A stretch of 64,000 bases of DNA from Chryseobacterium tagetis (GCF_016735585.2 NZ_JAERSE020000006.1:186001-250000); one strand, 5' to 3'. Numbered from the stretch's first letter, positions 7,379 through 16,513 are shown. Notes: generated by a model from the letters alone, not told the origin. Translations and numbers: made by a program.

Positions 7379-8776
7379 ATGAGTGAATATTATGTACTTA
7401 TACCAAAAAAACTGAATCTTGAACAAAGATTGTTTAAATTTCCGCCTGATTTTGAACTAAGTAGAGATTATTGTCATTATTTTATCTCTGAGCTGATTAA
7501 AGAATCATGCAATAAAGATACTGAAGAATATGGCAGTTTTGAATCAGTAATAAATCATTTCATCCCACGATGTGCAGGAATTAATCAATCTATTTACAGA
7601 AATTCTAAACAGCATATAGAATATCTTTATCAGGATTTCGGGGGTGAGGGGCGGATGCTTTGGAAGCGGAATTATAAACCAGGTGGTTGCTATGCTTATC
7701 ACTTACCTAAATACTTTTGGGGTGATGGTGAGTTAAAAATGTATTGTATCACTGAAAAAACTCTGGCCCGTAAAATCATAAAAAATAATGCACCTCAGGT
7801 TGATAATACCGTGCGAAAACGCTTCGATTTCACTCGCGGGTATTTTGATTCTTCCCGCTTTAAATTAGACGCAGAATCAGCCTTAAATGAGCTTTATTTG
7901 GATTATTTGCAAACAGGAGACTACAACAAGTATCTTTTAAATGCTCAAAGAGTTGTAGATTTTAAAAACGGATGCTTTAACTTTTATAACAAGCCTGAAA
8001 CGGACGGTAGATTACATACCGCTATAACGTCATTTTCTAAATTATGTAGGAAGTATCTGAAATATGACGGTGAGAATCTGGCGGAAGTCGATTTGTCGTC
8101 CTCAATTCCATTCTTCCTATCTTATATACTCTCCATTCCCACCACCTGCGGGGAGGATAAGGCGGGGGTACTATGCACACAGCTATGCAGTCAGGATATA
8201 CTCTATCATTATATGATAGTAGAATCTTTGGTGAAGCCTTCTGATAGGGAGATAGCGGGTTTCAAGGAACTTGTGCTAAATAACCAACTTTATGAGTACT
8301 TTATGGATAGTTTTATGAATCTTTCAAACTTTGAATCCAGTTTTGAAATTATGTTTAACAGACCGTTTGATGGAGATGTAGATGAACTCAGAAAATATAC
8401 TAAAAACAAATTTTTAGCTATGCTTTTTGCGCATCCTAAATATTATATGCAGGAACAAGCCGTATTTTATAATCATTTTCCTAAGATATATGAACTTACC
8501 AAAAAGTTTAAGCGAGTGAAATATGAGGGGGTTCCGCCATCTGAAAGACATAAAAGACTTTCATATTTGCTGTTTCAATTAGAATCTCATTTTATGGTTC
8601 ACACTATTGCTCGGGAGATAAACAAAACGTTTAAAAGAAAGATTCCGTTTTTTACATTGCATGATTGCTTAGTGGTAAAAGAATCTGATTTAGACCGAGT
8701 TTATGAATTGATGCATGAAATATTTATCCGTGAGATTGGCTATGCTCCAAATATGACCAAAAAGATTTGGAGATAA
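7379..8776 (+). CDS. TV-Pol-like polymerase (transposon/virus polymerase family)
   Basis: A 465-residue protein resembling the polymerases related to family A DNA polymerases and T7 RNA polymerase that were described for plasmids, transposons and phages (TV-Pol). The conserved run DGRLHTAITSF (about 209-219) leads to motif A, AEVDLSSS (235-242) with catalytic Asp238. Fingers-type segments follow (FLAMLFAHPKYY), then motif C, FTLHDCLVV, with His428-Asp429 near the C-terminus. Start ATG 7379 is chosen over 7322. It probably copies element DNA or primes replication. A GC-rich, in-frame stretch right after motif A (8136-8169) looks foreign. Family assignment is by motif recognition; no primase or helicase domain is visible. 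Confidence 0.7.
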   Translation: MSEYYVLIPKKLNLEQRLFKFPPDFELSRDYCHYFISELIKESCNKDTEEYGSFESVINHFIPRCAGINQSIYRNSKQHIEYLYQDFGGEGRMLWKRNYKPGGCYAYHLPKYFWGDGELKMYCITEKTLARKIIKNNAPQVDNTVRKRFDFTRGYFDSSRFKLDAESALNELYLDYLQTGDYNKYLLNAQRVVDFKNGCFNFYNKPETDGRLHTAITSFSKLCRKYLKYDGENLAEVDLSSSIPFFLSYILSIPTTCGEDKAGVLCTQLCSQDILYHYMIVESLVKPSDREIAGFKELVLNNQLYEYFMDSFMNLSNFESSFEIMFNRPFDGDVDELRKYTKNKFLAMLFAHPKYYMQEQAVFYNHFPKIYELTKKFKRVKYEGVPPSERHKRLSYLLFQLESHFMVHTIAREINKTFKRKIPFFTLHDCLVVKESDLDRVYELMHEIFIREIGYAPNMTKKIWR

Positions 8777-8924
8777 ATTAATTTGTAGAATTTGTATTTT
8801 ATATTAAATAAATATTATATAAACTACACAAAAGTAGTATTTTATACTTGAAAAAAACTTCGTAATTTTATTGTGTTGGATAAGATAGATATAACTAAAT
8901 TTTAAACCAATAAAACTAATTACC

Positions 8925-9875
8925 ATGAAAAAGACAGCTTATTTAATTTTCTTTTTCTTAATAATATTAGTATGGGGACAAATAGATAAAAAATATGAAA
9001 GTATTAAATGTAATTTCAATTCTAAACCTCTTCCTACAACTATTTTAGAAAATTCTAGTGCAGCTTCGAGAGAGTATGCTGACCTTATTACTAAAATTTT
9101 TGCATTCTGTGGACAAAAGGACTTATACTTATTTGTATACAATACTACATCTGCCGATTTAGATTATGCATGTTGTGGATATAATAAATTTGGTAAACCG
9201 TCAATAATTATAAATGAAACAAATTTGAACAGTTTACCTGAATATTCTCGAATATCAATTCTTGCACATGAAATTGGACATTTTAATAATAGAGATATTG
9301 ATATGGATTCAGTGACTAGAAAAATGGAATTGAATGCAGATTTTTTCAATGGATTTTGGTGTGGTAAAAATAATATTAATGATGTATATCTAACAGATAT
9401 ATTTTATCCTTATGACTCTTTAGTAACAGAAGATTTGCAACATCCTGACCCAAAAATAAGAATTGATTCTGTTAAATCTGGTTTTCAGAAGGGGAAAAAA
9501 TCATTTAATATGGGAGTTTATGACTTAAATGTTTCAATGGCAGATAATTATAAAAATGATTTAGACCTAATTTTAACAGTAGACCCGAAAGTGACACTTC
9601 ACAAAAATAAAAAAACTTTTATAATACACTTGAATTCCGTAATTGCGAAAAATGCACAGTTTTCAAAAAATAAGATATTTTCAAACATAGAGTATGTAAG
9701 ATATGTTATTGATGATAAGAGTTTTAGAAAAGAAATTATTAAAGTGAAAAATGAAGAGACCAACTTTAAATTTGACCTAACAAAAGTTTGGGGAGATTTC
9801 CCTGTAACAGCTATAATAAGATTTAAAGACTATTCCGAAATGTCAATAACAAAGACCTTTAAACTACCAGAATAA
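8925..9875 (+). CDS. Secreted HExxH zinc metalloprotease, M48-like
   Basis: A 316-residue exported protein. The signal peptide spans about residues 1-18 (LIFFFLIILVWG). The zinc site HEIGH lies at 115-119 with catalytic Glu116, and ELNAD at 135-139 supplies the probable third ligand Glu135, as in gluzincins of the M48 kind. The C-terminal half (about 190-316) is beta-rich and may be a binding module. There are no transmembrane helices after the signal, unlike HtpX. It is followed 19 bases later by a second secreted protein, and the two look like one operon ended by the hairpin at 10475. Substrate unknown. Confidence 0.78.
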   Translation: MKKTAYLIFFFLIILVWGQIDKKYESIKCNFNSKPLPTTILENSSAASREYADLITKIFAFCGQKDLYLFVYNTTSADLDYACCGYNKFGKPSIIINETNLNSLPEYSRISILAHEIGHFNNRDIDMDSVTRKMELNADFFNGFWCGKNNINDVYLTDIFYPYDSLVTEDLQHPDPKIRIDSVKSGFQKGKKSFNMGVYDLNVSMADNYKNDLDLILTVDPKVTLHKNKKTFIIHLNSVIAKNAQFSKNKIFSNIEYVRYVIDDKSFRKEIIKVKNEETNFKFDLTKVWGDFPVTAIIRFKDYSEMSITKTFKLPE

Positions 9876-9894
9876 CTTTTAAAACCAATAAACA

Positions 9895-10410
9895 ATGAAA
9901 AACTTAATTAAAATTTTAATTTTTGCATTCGCTTATTTCAGCAATTATGCAGTAGTTTATGCACAGAGTATTGATTGCAGCCGTAATAATACAATTCAGG
10001 CTAATAATCAAAAGATTAGAGAGGTAACTTATCAGTATATTAGACTTGCAGCAAGTCAAAATACTAATAAAGAAATAATGAACTCTTTAGCACTAGATTA
10101 TATAGAAATTCAAACCAGCTTTAATGCATTATTTACTTCAATGAAAGAAGATAAAGCAAATTTTGCATCTAAAAAGAAGATTTGTACTAGATATTCTAAA
10201 GAGTTATTAGATTTAACAAAGAAGGCTAATGATTACGATAAAAGAATTTTCGAAATTATAAGCCCAAATACAAAGTCAACTAGCTTCGGAGTAAGTGATG
10301 TATTAAGTATTATTGATTGGTTATTCAAAAAACATAATGAAGGTACAGAAACATTTTATAATAAGCTTAAATGGGATGATTGGGAAGATGTTATAAAATC
10401 TAAAAAATAA
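9895..10410 (+). CDS. Small secreted protein, partner of the metalloprotease
   Basis: A 171-residue exported protein of unknown family. The signal peptide ends near residue 24 (VVYAQS). Two cysteines (in IDCSRNN and KKICTRY) could form a disulfide. The rest is helical and Lys/Asn-rich with a C-terminal WDDWEDV segment. Tight coupling to the protease gene suggests an inhibitor, substrate or cofactor of that enzyme, but nothing in the sequence proves it. Confidence 0.7.
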   Translation: MKNLIKILIFAFAYFSNYAVVYAQSIDCSRNNTIQANNQKIREVTYQYIRLAASQNTNKEIMNSLALDYIEIQTSFNALFTSMKEDKANFASKKKICTRYSKELLDLTKKANDYDKRIFEIISPNTKSTSFGVSDVLSIIDWLFKKHNEGTETFYNKLKWDDWEDVIKSKK

Positions 10411-10474
10411 ATTCTTATCACAGAGAATTGGACTATACAATGAGTTTTTGTAGTTTTCATATATTTCCCGTTTT

Positions 10475-10521
10475 AAAAAATGATTGGTTTCATCTCTCTG
10501 TGGTAGAACCAATCATTTTTT
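10475..10521. terminator. Terminator after the protease operon
   Basis: Arms at 10475-10489 and 10507-10521 form a 15-bp stem (core AATGATTGGTT) flanked by A- and T-tracts, so it can work in both directions. Confidence 0.75.
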
Positions 10522-10743
10522 GTCGGATTAAGTAATTGCTACTATATTAATATAAATCTTCGTTTCTCAATTTTACTGTTTTCCAAATGAGTTTTATGAG
10601 TTCCAAAAATCCATTGTTTTTTCTCAAGTTATTCTTTTCAATATGGTGTAGGAGTCATTTTAAGTTATTATAAGAGTATTTTACTGAGCTTTAAGGTCGA
10701 GTTATTGTAATACTGATAGTAGCTGAGAGAAATTTCTAAAAAT
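10522..10743. other. Intergenic region between convergent genes
   Basis: AT-rich spacer between the protease operon and the phosphoesterase-STAND gene, which read toward each other. Nothing recognisable apart from the two terminators at its borders. Confidence 0.5.
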
Positions 10744-10771
10744 TAACCTTGACAATTTCTAGTCAAGGTTA
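10744..10771 (-). terminator. Terminator of the phosphoesterase-STAND gene
   Basis: TAACCTTGAC (10744-10753) and GTCAAGGTTA (10762-10771) form a perfect 10-bp stem with an 8-base loop; on the minus strand it is followed by ATTTTTAG. It lies 9 bases after the stop codon. Confidence 0.8.
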
Positions 10772-10779
10772 CGTTTTAG

Positions 10780-13700
10780 TTAATATGTTATTTTACTTTT
10801 CTTTTTAGTTGTTGATGTCATTTCTATTTGTCTTTGAATTTCAATAGGAATCTCTAGCTTTTCACAAATTTTTTGTTGGTCAGTTTCTTTCATTGGAAAC
10901 ATTCGTAAATAATTAAATGATAATCTTCTCATTATTAAATATGGAAACTTGTTGTTTTTAAATTGTGTTTTCAACAAGTCTACCTCATTAAAAGGAAATT
11001 TATGTGAATATTCTAATCTATTAGAGATATCAATTAAAGCTATGGCATTGTTTGTTTTATGCTTTTTCTTTATATCATTAAAAGTCAATTCTAAATCTTT
11101 AGTTGCTACAGAGGTTGAAATCCTTTTTATAATAGAATAAGCAGTCATATAATACATGTTGAAAATAATTTTCTTTGCTAAATCTTCTTTTTCATGTAGT
11201 GAAATAGTTTTATCTTCACCAATTATATTAATAATTTCTGCTACAAGAAAATCTTCACCATCAATTAATGTTTTAAAAACTGAAGATGTCGTTCTTAATC
11301 CTAAAAAATAAATTTCTTCAGCAATTGTTTCCTTTGGTTGAGTTTTTAACGATGCATATCGATTTTTTAAGATAAGTCCTAAAATTTCTATTGTTTTAAA
11401 AGACTTATTGATTTCAGAAATATAATCAATAACATCTACTGTATCTTCAGGCTTCTTATCAAATAATTCCTTTTCCTCTTTTTGCTCTTTTTTTTCTATC
11501 TCTTCAGCTTTATAATCTTCATGTGATTTAGATAAGTCTAATGATAGTTTTTGAGATTTATCAGTAACTAGTTTATCAATTTCCTTAACATCTGTTCCAA
11601 AATTCAAAATACTTTCCTCTTTGAATAGTCCTTTTGCAGATTTTAATATTGTTTCCGTAATAAAATCAGATTTACTGTGATGAGAAAGAAATAAATAGAT
11701 GTTTGCATTTTGAGAATTATATAAATTTTCAGATAGCTCAACGATATATGATTTTATTTCTGATTTATCAATGTTATCCGCAAAGTATTTTCCTAAAAAA
11801 TAATAATATATATAACTATATTTAAATTTATAACTATCCGCATTTTTGTACAAAATATTAGTTTCACATAAATTATCTAACATTGTTACAAACCCATTTC
11901 TTTGTAAATTAAATTCTTGCACAAAAAAATTATGAAATTCTATAAATTGTTCTTCTGTCAGTTTATCTGTATTTAAAGAAAATATATAGTACGAAAGTTC
12001 TTTTAAATATGTATAATATTTTTCTATTTCTTTGTTATTTGTTAATTTTTTACCTAATGCAGATTTTATTAAAACATCATAATAATGCCCTTGAGTGCTT
12101 TGTTCAAAATTCTCTCCAGGGTATAATTCCAATGTTTGCAGAACTGTAAGTATGAAAAGTGGGTAAGAGGGAACCAAATTTTTACCTATTATAGAATCAA
12201 TAAGCTTTTCTAATTCATATACTCTTAAAACTTTTTCTTCCTCCTTTAGTATATAATCATTGTCGAAATCTAGCCATTTTTTAATAAGATTAAAACGATT
12301 TTTTGTTCCAAATGGCAATATTTCAAAAACTCTTATTCTTTCATTTAAAGTGTCTACTACATCGTTTAATGTGAAGAACTCGTCCCAAAACATTACAAAG
12401 TCTAAATCATTTCTCATAATCATATCGATGAATGCTTTTTTATATTGCATTTGAAGTTTTGACTCATTGAAATTATCAATAATAAAGAATGGCTTTTTAT
12501 TTAGTGGAAATTTTGTACATGAATACTGCTCTTTTAATAATCTTTCTTTTAATTTTAAAAATTCAGCAGGAGATGTACTTTTAATTTCATCACCATTGAT
12601 TAAAATGGGATAAAAATTATCATTCACTAAAATATTGCCAAAAAGTTTCTTTGCTAAACTTGTTTTCCCTGATGAATTATCTCCTAAAATTATATGATTT
12701 GTGATTATGTCATCATTTATTGAGTTGAAAAGATGAATGCTTGAAATAACTTGACTTTTCTCGTCATTTTTATAATTAAATTCTTGTAAACTTGGGTAAA
12801 TAAAAATATCGTCGAGTTTAATTTGGTTTTTATGTTTATGTGTTAAATTTACGCCAACATCATTTATATATTTATTAAAGCTCTCTTCTACAGTAAGCTC
12901 ATTTTGAGCTATAGGATTAACATCTTTATTTATCTCAATCTCAAAAATACCATTTTCAAATCCATAGTCTGAATTATCTATGAATATATTTTTCGCAAAG
13001 TTATATTTCCGTAAATAGACTTTAATTTTTTTGTGTGGTTCTAATTCAATGATTGAATATCCATTTGTATAAGAGTTTTTATCTGATTCTAAGCCGTTTA
13101 ATGATTTGCCAATTGAAAAATAACAATTACCTAAAAGAGATTGGTTATAAGTAATTTGTTGCTTATGTGTATGGCCTAAAAATACTAAATCAAATTCTTG
13201 TTGTATTTTTTCCTGTACCTTTTCTTGTTCAGAATCGTGAAGAAATTCCAATGGATGGTGCATTAGAGCAATCTTTATATCACATCCATTAATGAAATTT
13301 AAAGAATTTTCAATTTGATTTTCTAGTAATAATAATTTTCCTTTATCTTCGTTATCAAAGCATAACCATGAGCTATTAAAACAAGTAATTCCAATACTTT
13401 GATTATTTAAATTTATGATGAAATTGTTTTCAAAATATGATAAATTTTTTTTTTCGTTAAAATCAGCAAAGAAGTTATTTTTAAAATCTTCAAATTCATT
13501 TAAACCTATTTTGTCACGAGGGTTTCCTGTTGTGAAATCATTATAAATATTTTTTCTAATATTTTCATCTGTTAATAGAGAATTTCTGATAATTATGGAT
13601 GTTGTACTGATTTCTTTACGATTAAGGTCATGATTTCCTGGAACAAAAAAAATTTTATTTTTTAAAAGCGGAAATTTTTCTAAAATTGGTTTAAATATAA

Positions 13701-13884
13701 GATTATTAAAATCATTAAAGCTAATTGAAAATTTATCACTAAAGTCTCCTGTAAAAAGCAAAATTGTTTCATTGTCTAAATAAAATTCTAAATCTTTAAT
13801 TAATGCATCAAGAACTCTTTCATGTTTATAATCTAATGGGGAACTTGCTAAATGAATGTCTGTTATATGAATAAATTTTATCAT
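10780..13884 (-). CDS. Metallophosphoesterase-STAND NTPase fusion, candidate defence protein
   Basis: A 1034-residue cytoplasmic protein with two enzymatic parts. The N-terminus (about 1-290) is a calcineurin-like phosphoesterase with all five metal motifs: DIH (Asp9, His11), GD (46-47), GNHD (83-86), the MHH around 208-210 and GHTH (237-240). After a linker comes a P-loop NTPase: Walker A GDNSSGKTS at 401-409 and Walker B FFIID ending at Asp470, followed by a GKNLVPSYPLF segment resembling the conserved Pro motif of NACHT/STAND proteins. The remaining 450 residues are helical and probably sense a trigger; a Lys/Glu coiled-coil lies near 790-820. The layout effector-switch-sensor is that of Avs-type antiphage proteins. 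It is monocistronic on a mobile element. The phosphoesterase target is unknown. Confidence 0.8.
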   Translation of the reverse strand: MIKFIHITDIHLASSPLDYKHERVLDALIKDLEFYLDNETILLFTGDFSDKFSISFNDFNNLIFKPILEKFPLLKNKIFFVPGNHDLNRKEISTTSIIIRNSLLTDENIRKNIYNDFTTGNPRDKIGLNEFEDFKNNFFADFNEKKNLSYFENNFIINLNNQSIGITCFNSSWLCFDNEDKGKLLLLENQIENSLNFINGCDIKIALMHHPLEFLHDSEQEKVQEKIQQEFDLVFLGHTHKQQITYNQSLLGNCYFSIGKSLNGLESDKNSYTNGYSIIELEPHKKIKVYLRKYNFAKNIFIDNSDYGFENGIFEIEINKDVNPIAQNELTVEESFNKYINDVGVNLTHKHKNQIKLDDIFIYPSLQEFNYKNDEKSQVISSIHLFNSINDDIITNHIILGDNSSGKTSLAKKLFGNILVNDNFYPILINGDEIKSTSPAEFLKLKERLLKEQYSCTKFPLNKKPFFIIDNFNESKLQMQYKKAFIDMIMRNDLDFVMFWDEFFTLNDVVDTLNERIRVFEILPFGTKNRFNLIKKWLDFDNDYILKEEEKVLRVYELEKLIDSIIGKNLVPSYPLFILTVLQTLELYPGENFEQSTQGHYYDVLIKSALGKKLTNNKEIEKYYTYLKELSYYIFSLNTDKLTEEQFIEFHNFFVQEFNLQRNGFVTMLDNLCETNILYKNADSYKFKYSYIYYYFLGKYFADNIDKSEIKSYIVELSENLYNSQNANIYLFLSHHSKSDFITETILKSAKGLFKEESILNFGTDVKEIDKLVTDKSQKLSLDLSKSHEDYKAEEIEKKEQKEEKELFDKKPEDTVDVIDYISEINKSFKTIEILGLILKNRYASLKTQPKETIAEEIYFLGLRTTSSVFKTLIDGEDFLVAEIINIIGEDKTISLHEKEDLAKKIIFNMYYMTAYSIIKRISTSVATKDLELTFNDIKKKHKTNNAIALIDISNRLEYSHKFPFNEVDLLKTQFKNNKFPYLIMRRLSFNYLRMFPMKETDQQKICEKLEIPIEIQRQIEMTSTTKKKSKITY

Positions 13885-14380
13885 TTGAAATTAATGTTAG
13901 TTTATTATTAATTAGTATTTTATGGTTTAAAATTTTTATTTAATCAGTAAATTTATCAAAATTTTGAATAATTCAAATACGGGAACCCATAAATTATAAA
14001 AAGTTACAATATAAAAAATTAAGAATGAGATTTTGTATTAATGTCGTTAGCTTTGGAACTGATATTTTATCCATTATTGCATATTTTCTATGCTGCTAAA
14101 ATCCTCTTCACTTTCTTTAGTGGCTATATCGAATCTTTAAGAATGAAGTATTAGGTAAATATAATTTGACTTTTAATAACTTATTTAGTTTTTTATAAAA
14201 TGAAAATACACGATTATTTTATTATTTGGAATTACTTATCCTAATATAATTTTTATTGGTTGCGCACTTGACAAAACAAATGTTTAGCAATACTTTGTTT
14301 TTTACTTAAATTGAGGTTTTTTATGTATTCTGTTAAAATTCAATATTTAATTACTGTTTTTATAACTTAATAATAGATAT
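13885..14380. other. AT-rich intergenic region, possible plus-strand promoter without ORF
   Basis: About 500 bases without a coding ORF; it should contain the promoter of the phosphoesterase-STAND gene at its left side, though no clear box is seen. On the plus strand, TTGAC at 14268-14272 and ATACTTTG at 14290-14297 resemble -33 and -7 boxes, and a hairpin follows at 14381-14407. A small RNA is conceivable but weakly supported. Confidence 0.3.
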
Positions 14381-14407
14381 AAGCCTCAACCCATAAGGTC
14401 AAGGCTC
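14381..14407 (-). terminator. Terminator of the envelope operon
   Basis: AGCCTCAACC and GGTCAAGGCT arms form an imperfect stem containing G-T pairs around a four-base loop, directly after the last gene of the minus-strand operon. The T-tract is weak, so efficiency is uncertain. Confidence 0.5.
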
Positions 14408-14411
14408 AATT

Positions 14412-14801
14412 TTACAGTAAATATCCGCTGTAAATGTATTCCCAATTATTATATTTGAGATTGATTATAGCACTTTCACTTTTACTTATCACAAATGTTA
14501 CAATACATTTTTTACCGCTTGAATCCACACAATAATAATCCTGAACTAAGCTGTCATCAATATGTTGTGTTGGTTTGAAATCAAGGATTCTGTATGTTTC
14601 CTGCGGACTTGAATGTACTATGATTCTTTGTTCATCTGCATTTATGGTTACTACGACGGATGTCTTTTTTAGTCCACTCCAGTGAGTCCAATATCCGCCT
14701 TTGTTTTGCCTGTATTTTACGTACTCTGTTTTCATCTGGGATTTTTGCCCGAAACAGATTGCAGATACTATGAGTAATACAGCTACTAATAGGTTTTTCA
14801 T
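14412..14801 (-). CDS. Small secreted protein, envelope operon gene 4
   Basis: A 129-residue protein with a signal peptide (about 1-18, VSAICFGQ). The mature part is beta-rich with a free-standing CVDSSGKKC cysteine pair and a C-terminal WEYIYSGYLL. No family recognised. The start ATG lies 6 bases after the preceding gene's stop, so it is the last gene of a four-gene operon (16513 to 14412) whose products all carry export or membrane signals. Confidence 0.75.
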   Translation of the reverse strand: MKNLLVAVLLIVSAICFGQKSQMKTEYVKYRQNKGGYWTHWSGLKKTSVVVTINADEQRIIVHSSPQETYRILDFKPTQHIDDSLVQDYYCVDSSGKKCIVTFVISKSESAIINLKYNNWEYIYSGYLL

Positions 14802-14807
14802 AATTAA

Positions 14808-15119
14808 TTACTTTTTGAAGGGATTGTTTCCTTCCCTCATAAAAACTGTTCCCATCTTTTGATATTGGATTGGTTTTCCCTTCACGCAAGCTGTATAGAT
14901 TCCACTTCCAAGACCATTTTGTGCCCTGATAATGATTACTTCTTTTTCCTCAACTCCGTTGTCAATGGCTACAAACTTTTTTAGTCGTTTGTTTTTAATT
15001 GGCTCTTTGAAGTCAGAAGGTAAATCACATTCTTTTGCAGTTTCTTTTGGTTTTTCTTCCTGCGCAAAAAATAATACAGGTGTCGTTGCTAATACTAGTG
15101 TGAAAAATAGTTTTTTCAT
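14808..15119 (-). CDS. Small secreted protein, envelope operon gene 3
   Basis: A 103-residue protein. The ATG at 15119 is chosen because the signal peptide (MKKLFFTLVLATTPVLFFAQ) starts there; a longer ORF back to 15179 would overlap the preceding gene. The mature part is about 80 residues with two cysteines (in ECDLP and TACVKGK) and a basic KNKRLKKF patch. No family recognised. It sits 19 bases behind gene 2 and 6 bases before gene 4. Confidence 0.7.
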   Translation of the reverse strand: MKKLFFTLVLATTPVLFFAQEEKPKETAKECDLPSDFKEPIKNKRLKKFVAIDNGVEEKEVIIIRAQNGLGSGIYTACVKGKPIQYQKMGTVFMREGNNPFKK

Positions 15120-15138
15120 AATTGATTTATTTTTGAGA

Positions 15139-16134
15139 TTAATTGTAGTTTCTTTTTTGTTCATTTTCCCAGACTTCATATTCAGCCTGCATTCTTTCAG
15201 CTTCTTTATGTTCTTCGGCTGTGATGCTTTTCCAATCTCTAATAATCCGCTTTTGTTCCTCTTTGGTTAGAGTTTTTGGAGTCCGTTTTTCTTTTACAGA
15301 AGATTGAGTAGCTGTGGAATTGCGGATGTTAGAGATTTGTTCTTTTTCCTGACTGGCTTCTGCGTAACTGTCAAATCTCATCATGTATCTTTCAAGAATG
15401 TTTTTGTCAAACAAATAGGTGTTGCATTTAGCCTGTGTATCATCTAAAATCATATATTCCTCATCTGTGCTAATAGTGTAGGGTGTGTTAAATATCCCTG
15501 TTACTATGACAGATTCTTTACCGAAGTATTTATCTTTTACCTTGAAGACTACAAACGAATGTTTTACGACTGTTTTAGGTGTGTTTTTAGGTGTTGTTGT
15601 GTTTGTGTTGCTTGAGTTGATTTTTACTGTGTCTATGGGGCTTATACAGTTTCCAAATGGTTCTTGTTTGGTCTTGTCACAACTGATACCTAAAGTTGGT
15701 AATATCAGAATCATAACCTTTAATTTGTATCTCTTGAAAAACAAGGTGATTAACGTATAGACCAACCAAAAGAACAAAAGATATTTGTAATCGTTAAATG
15801 TAGATTTTGCAAATAACAAACCTTTATTAGAGTAGCTTTTAAAGTCTGAACCCCCAATCAAAAGTTCGCTACACATCATACTGTTTGTTGGTAAATCTAT
15901 TTTTTTTCCAAAAGGCGTTGTTTGATGTAATGTAGCTACTGGTGTTGTGGTGGGGTCATATGTTCCACTTAAAATAATCTTTCCGTTACTATCAGTAGTT
16001 GGTATATTTAAATTGGGGATATAGGAAAATGTGCTAAAATGCTCTACTGCAAAAACAGTCAAAAAAGCTAATACAAAACCTATCAATATTGATTTAGGTA
16101 TGTTTTTGTCGACCTGAATAGTTTTCTTTTCCAT
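15139..16134 (-). CDS. Membrane protein, envelope operon gene 2
   Basis: A 331-residue protein, start ATG 16134 chosen because it leaves a 4-base gap to gene 1, while an ATG at 16161 would overlap it. One membrane helix lies near residues 15-35 (ILIGFVLAFLTVFAVEHF), a second hydrophobic region near 115-145 (YLLFFWLVYTLITLFF and VMILILPTLGISC). The latter ends in a lipobox-like LGISC, odd in the middle of a protein. Between the helices is a Thr/Pro-rich loop; the C-terminal half has a domain around FKVKDKYFGKESVIVTG and a charged helical tail. No family recognised. Confidence 0.7.
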   Translation of the reverse strand: MEKKTIQVDKNIPKSILIGFVLAFLTVFAVEHFSTFSYIPNLNIPTTDSNGKIILSGTYDPTTTPVATLHQTTPFGKKIDLPTNSMMCSELLIGGSDFKSYSNKGLLFAKSTFNDYKYLLFFWLVYTLITLFFKRYKLKVMILILPTLGISCDKTKQEPFGNCISPIDTVKINSSNTNTTTPKNTPKTVVKHSFVVFKVKDKYFGKESVIVTGIFNTPYTISTDEEYMILDDTQAKCNTYLFDKNILERYMMRFDSYAEASQEKEQISNIRNSTATQSSVKEKRTPKTLTKEEQKRIIRDWKSITAEEHKEAERMQAEYEVWENEQKRNYN

Positions 16135-16138
16135 CGGA

Positions 16139-16513
16139 TTATTGGTTTTTGAGTTGTGCAATAATTTCTAGGAATATCTCGAAGTAATCTGAGTCTTTCA
16201 TGAATGTTTCCCGAGATATGTTGTAAATATTTTTGCGATACATTTCGTAATGTGCTTCTGTACCGTATCTATGGTCTGCATAAGCTGCATTGATGCAAAT
16301 CTGTCTCAGGCTGTTTTCATCATAAACTTGAGATATAACCAATGGTAATACCTCTCTACCTTCTTTGAGCGTGATTTTGTCAAGTCCATAACTTCGGAGT
16401 TCCCGATACTTATTCAGGTAATCTGTTTTAGAAAGATTGTTACAATCAAATTTTTCCTGTGAGAATACTGTTATACCCACGAACAGCAGGAGAGAAATAA
16501 AGATTTTTTTCAT
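16139..16513 (-). CDS. Small secreted protein, envelope operon gene 1
   Basis: A 124-residue exported protein with a clear signal peptide (residues 1-18, LLLFVGITVFSQ) and a mature helical domain with cysteines in DCNNL and QICINAAY. No family recognised. It is the first gene of the minus-strand envelope operon. Its upstream region holds a long imperfect inverted repeat (16567-16639) that would lie in the 5' leader of the mRNA or mark a recombination boundary. Confidence 0.72.
   Translation of the reverse strand: MKKIFISLLLFVGITVFSQEKFDCNNLSKTDYLNKYRELRSYGLDKITLKEGREVLPLVISQVYDENSLRQICINAAYADHRYGTEAHYEMYRKNIYNISRETFMKDSDYFEIFLEIIAQLKNQ

Noticed and set aside
14632..14889. 85-residue minus-strand ORF across two envelope operon genes
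   Set aside because: Out of frame with both genes, which have signal peptides and proper spacing.
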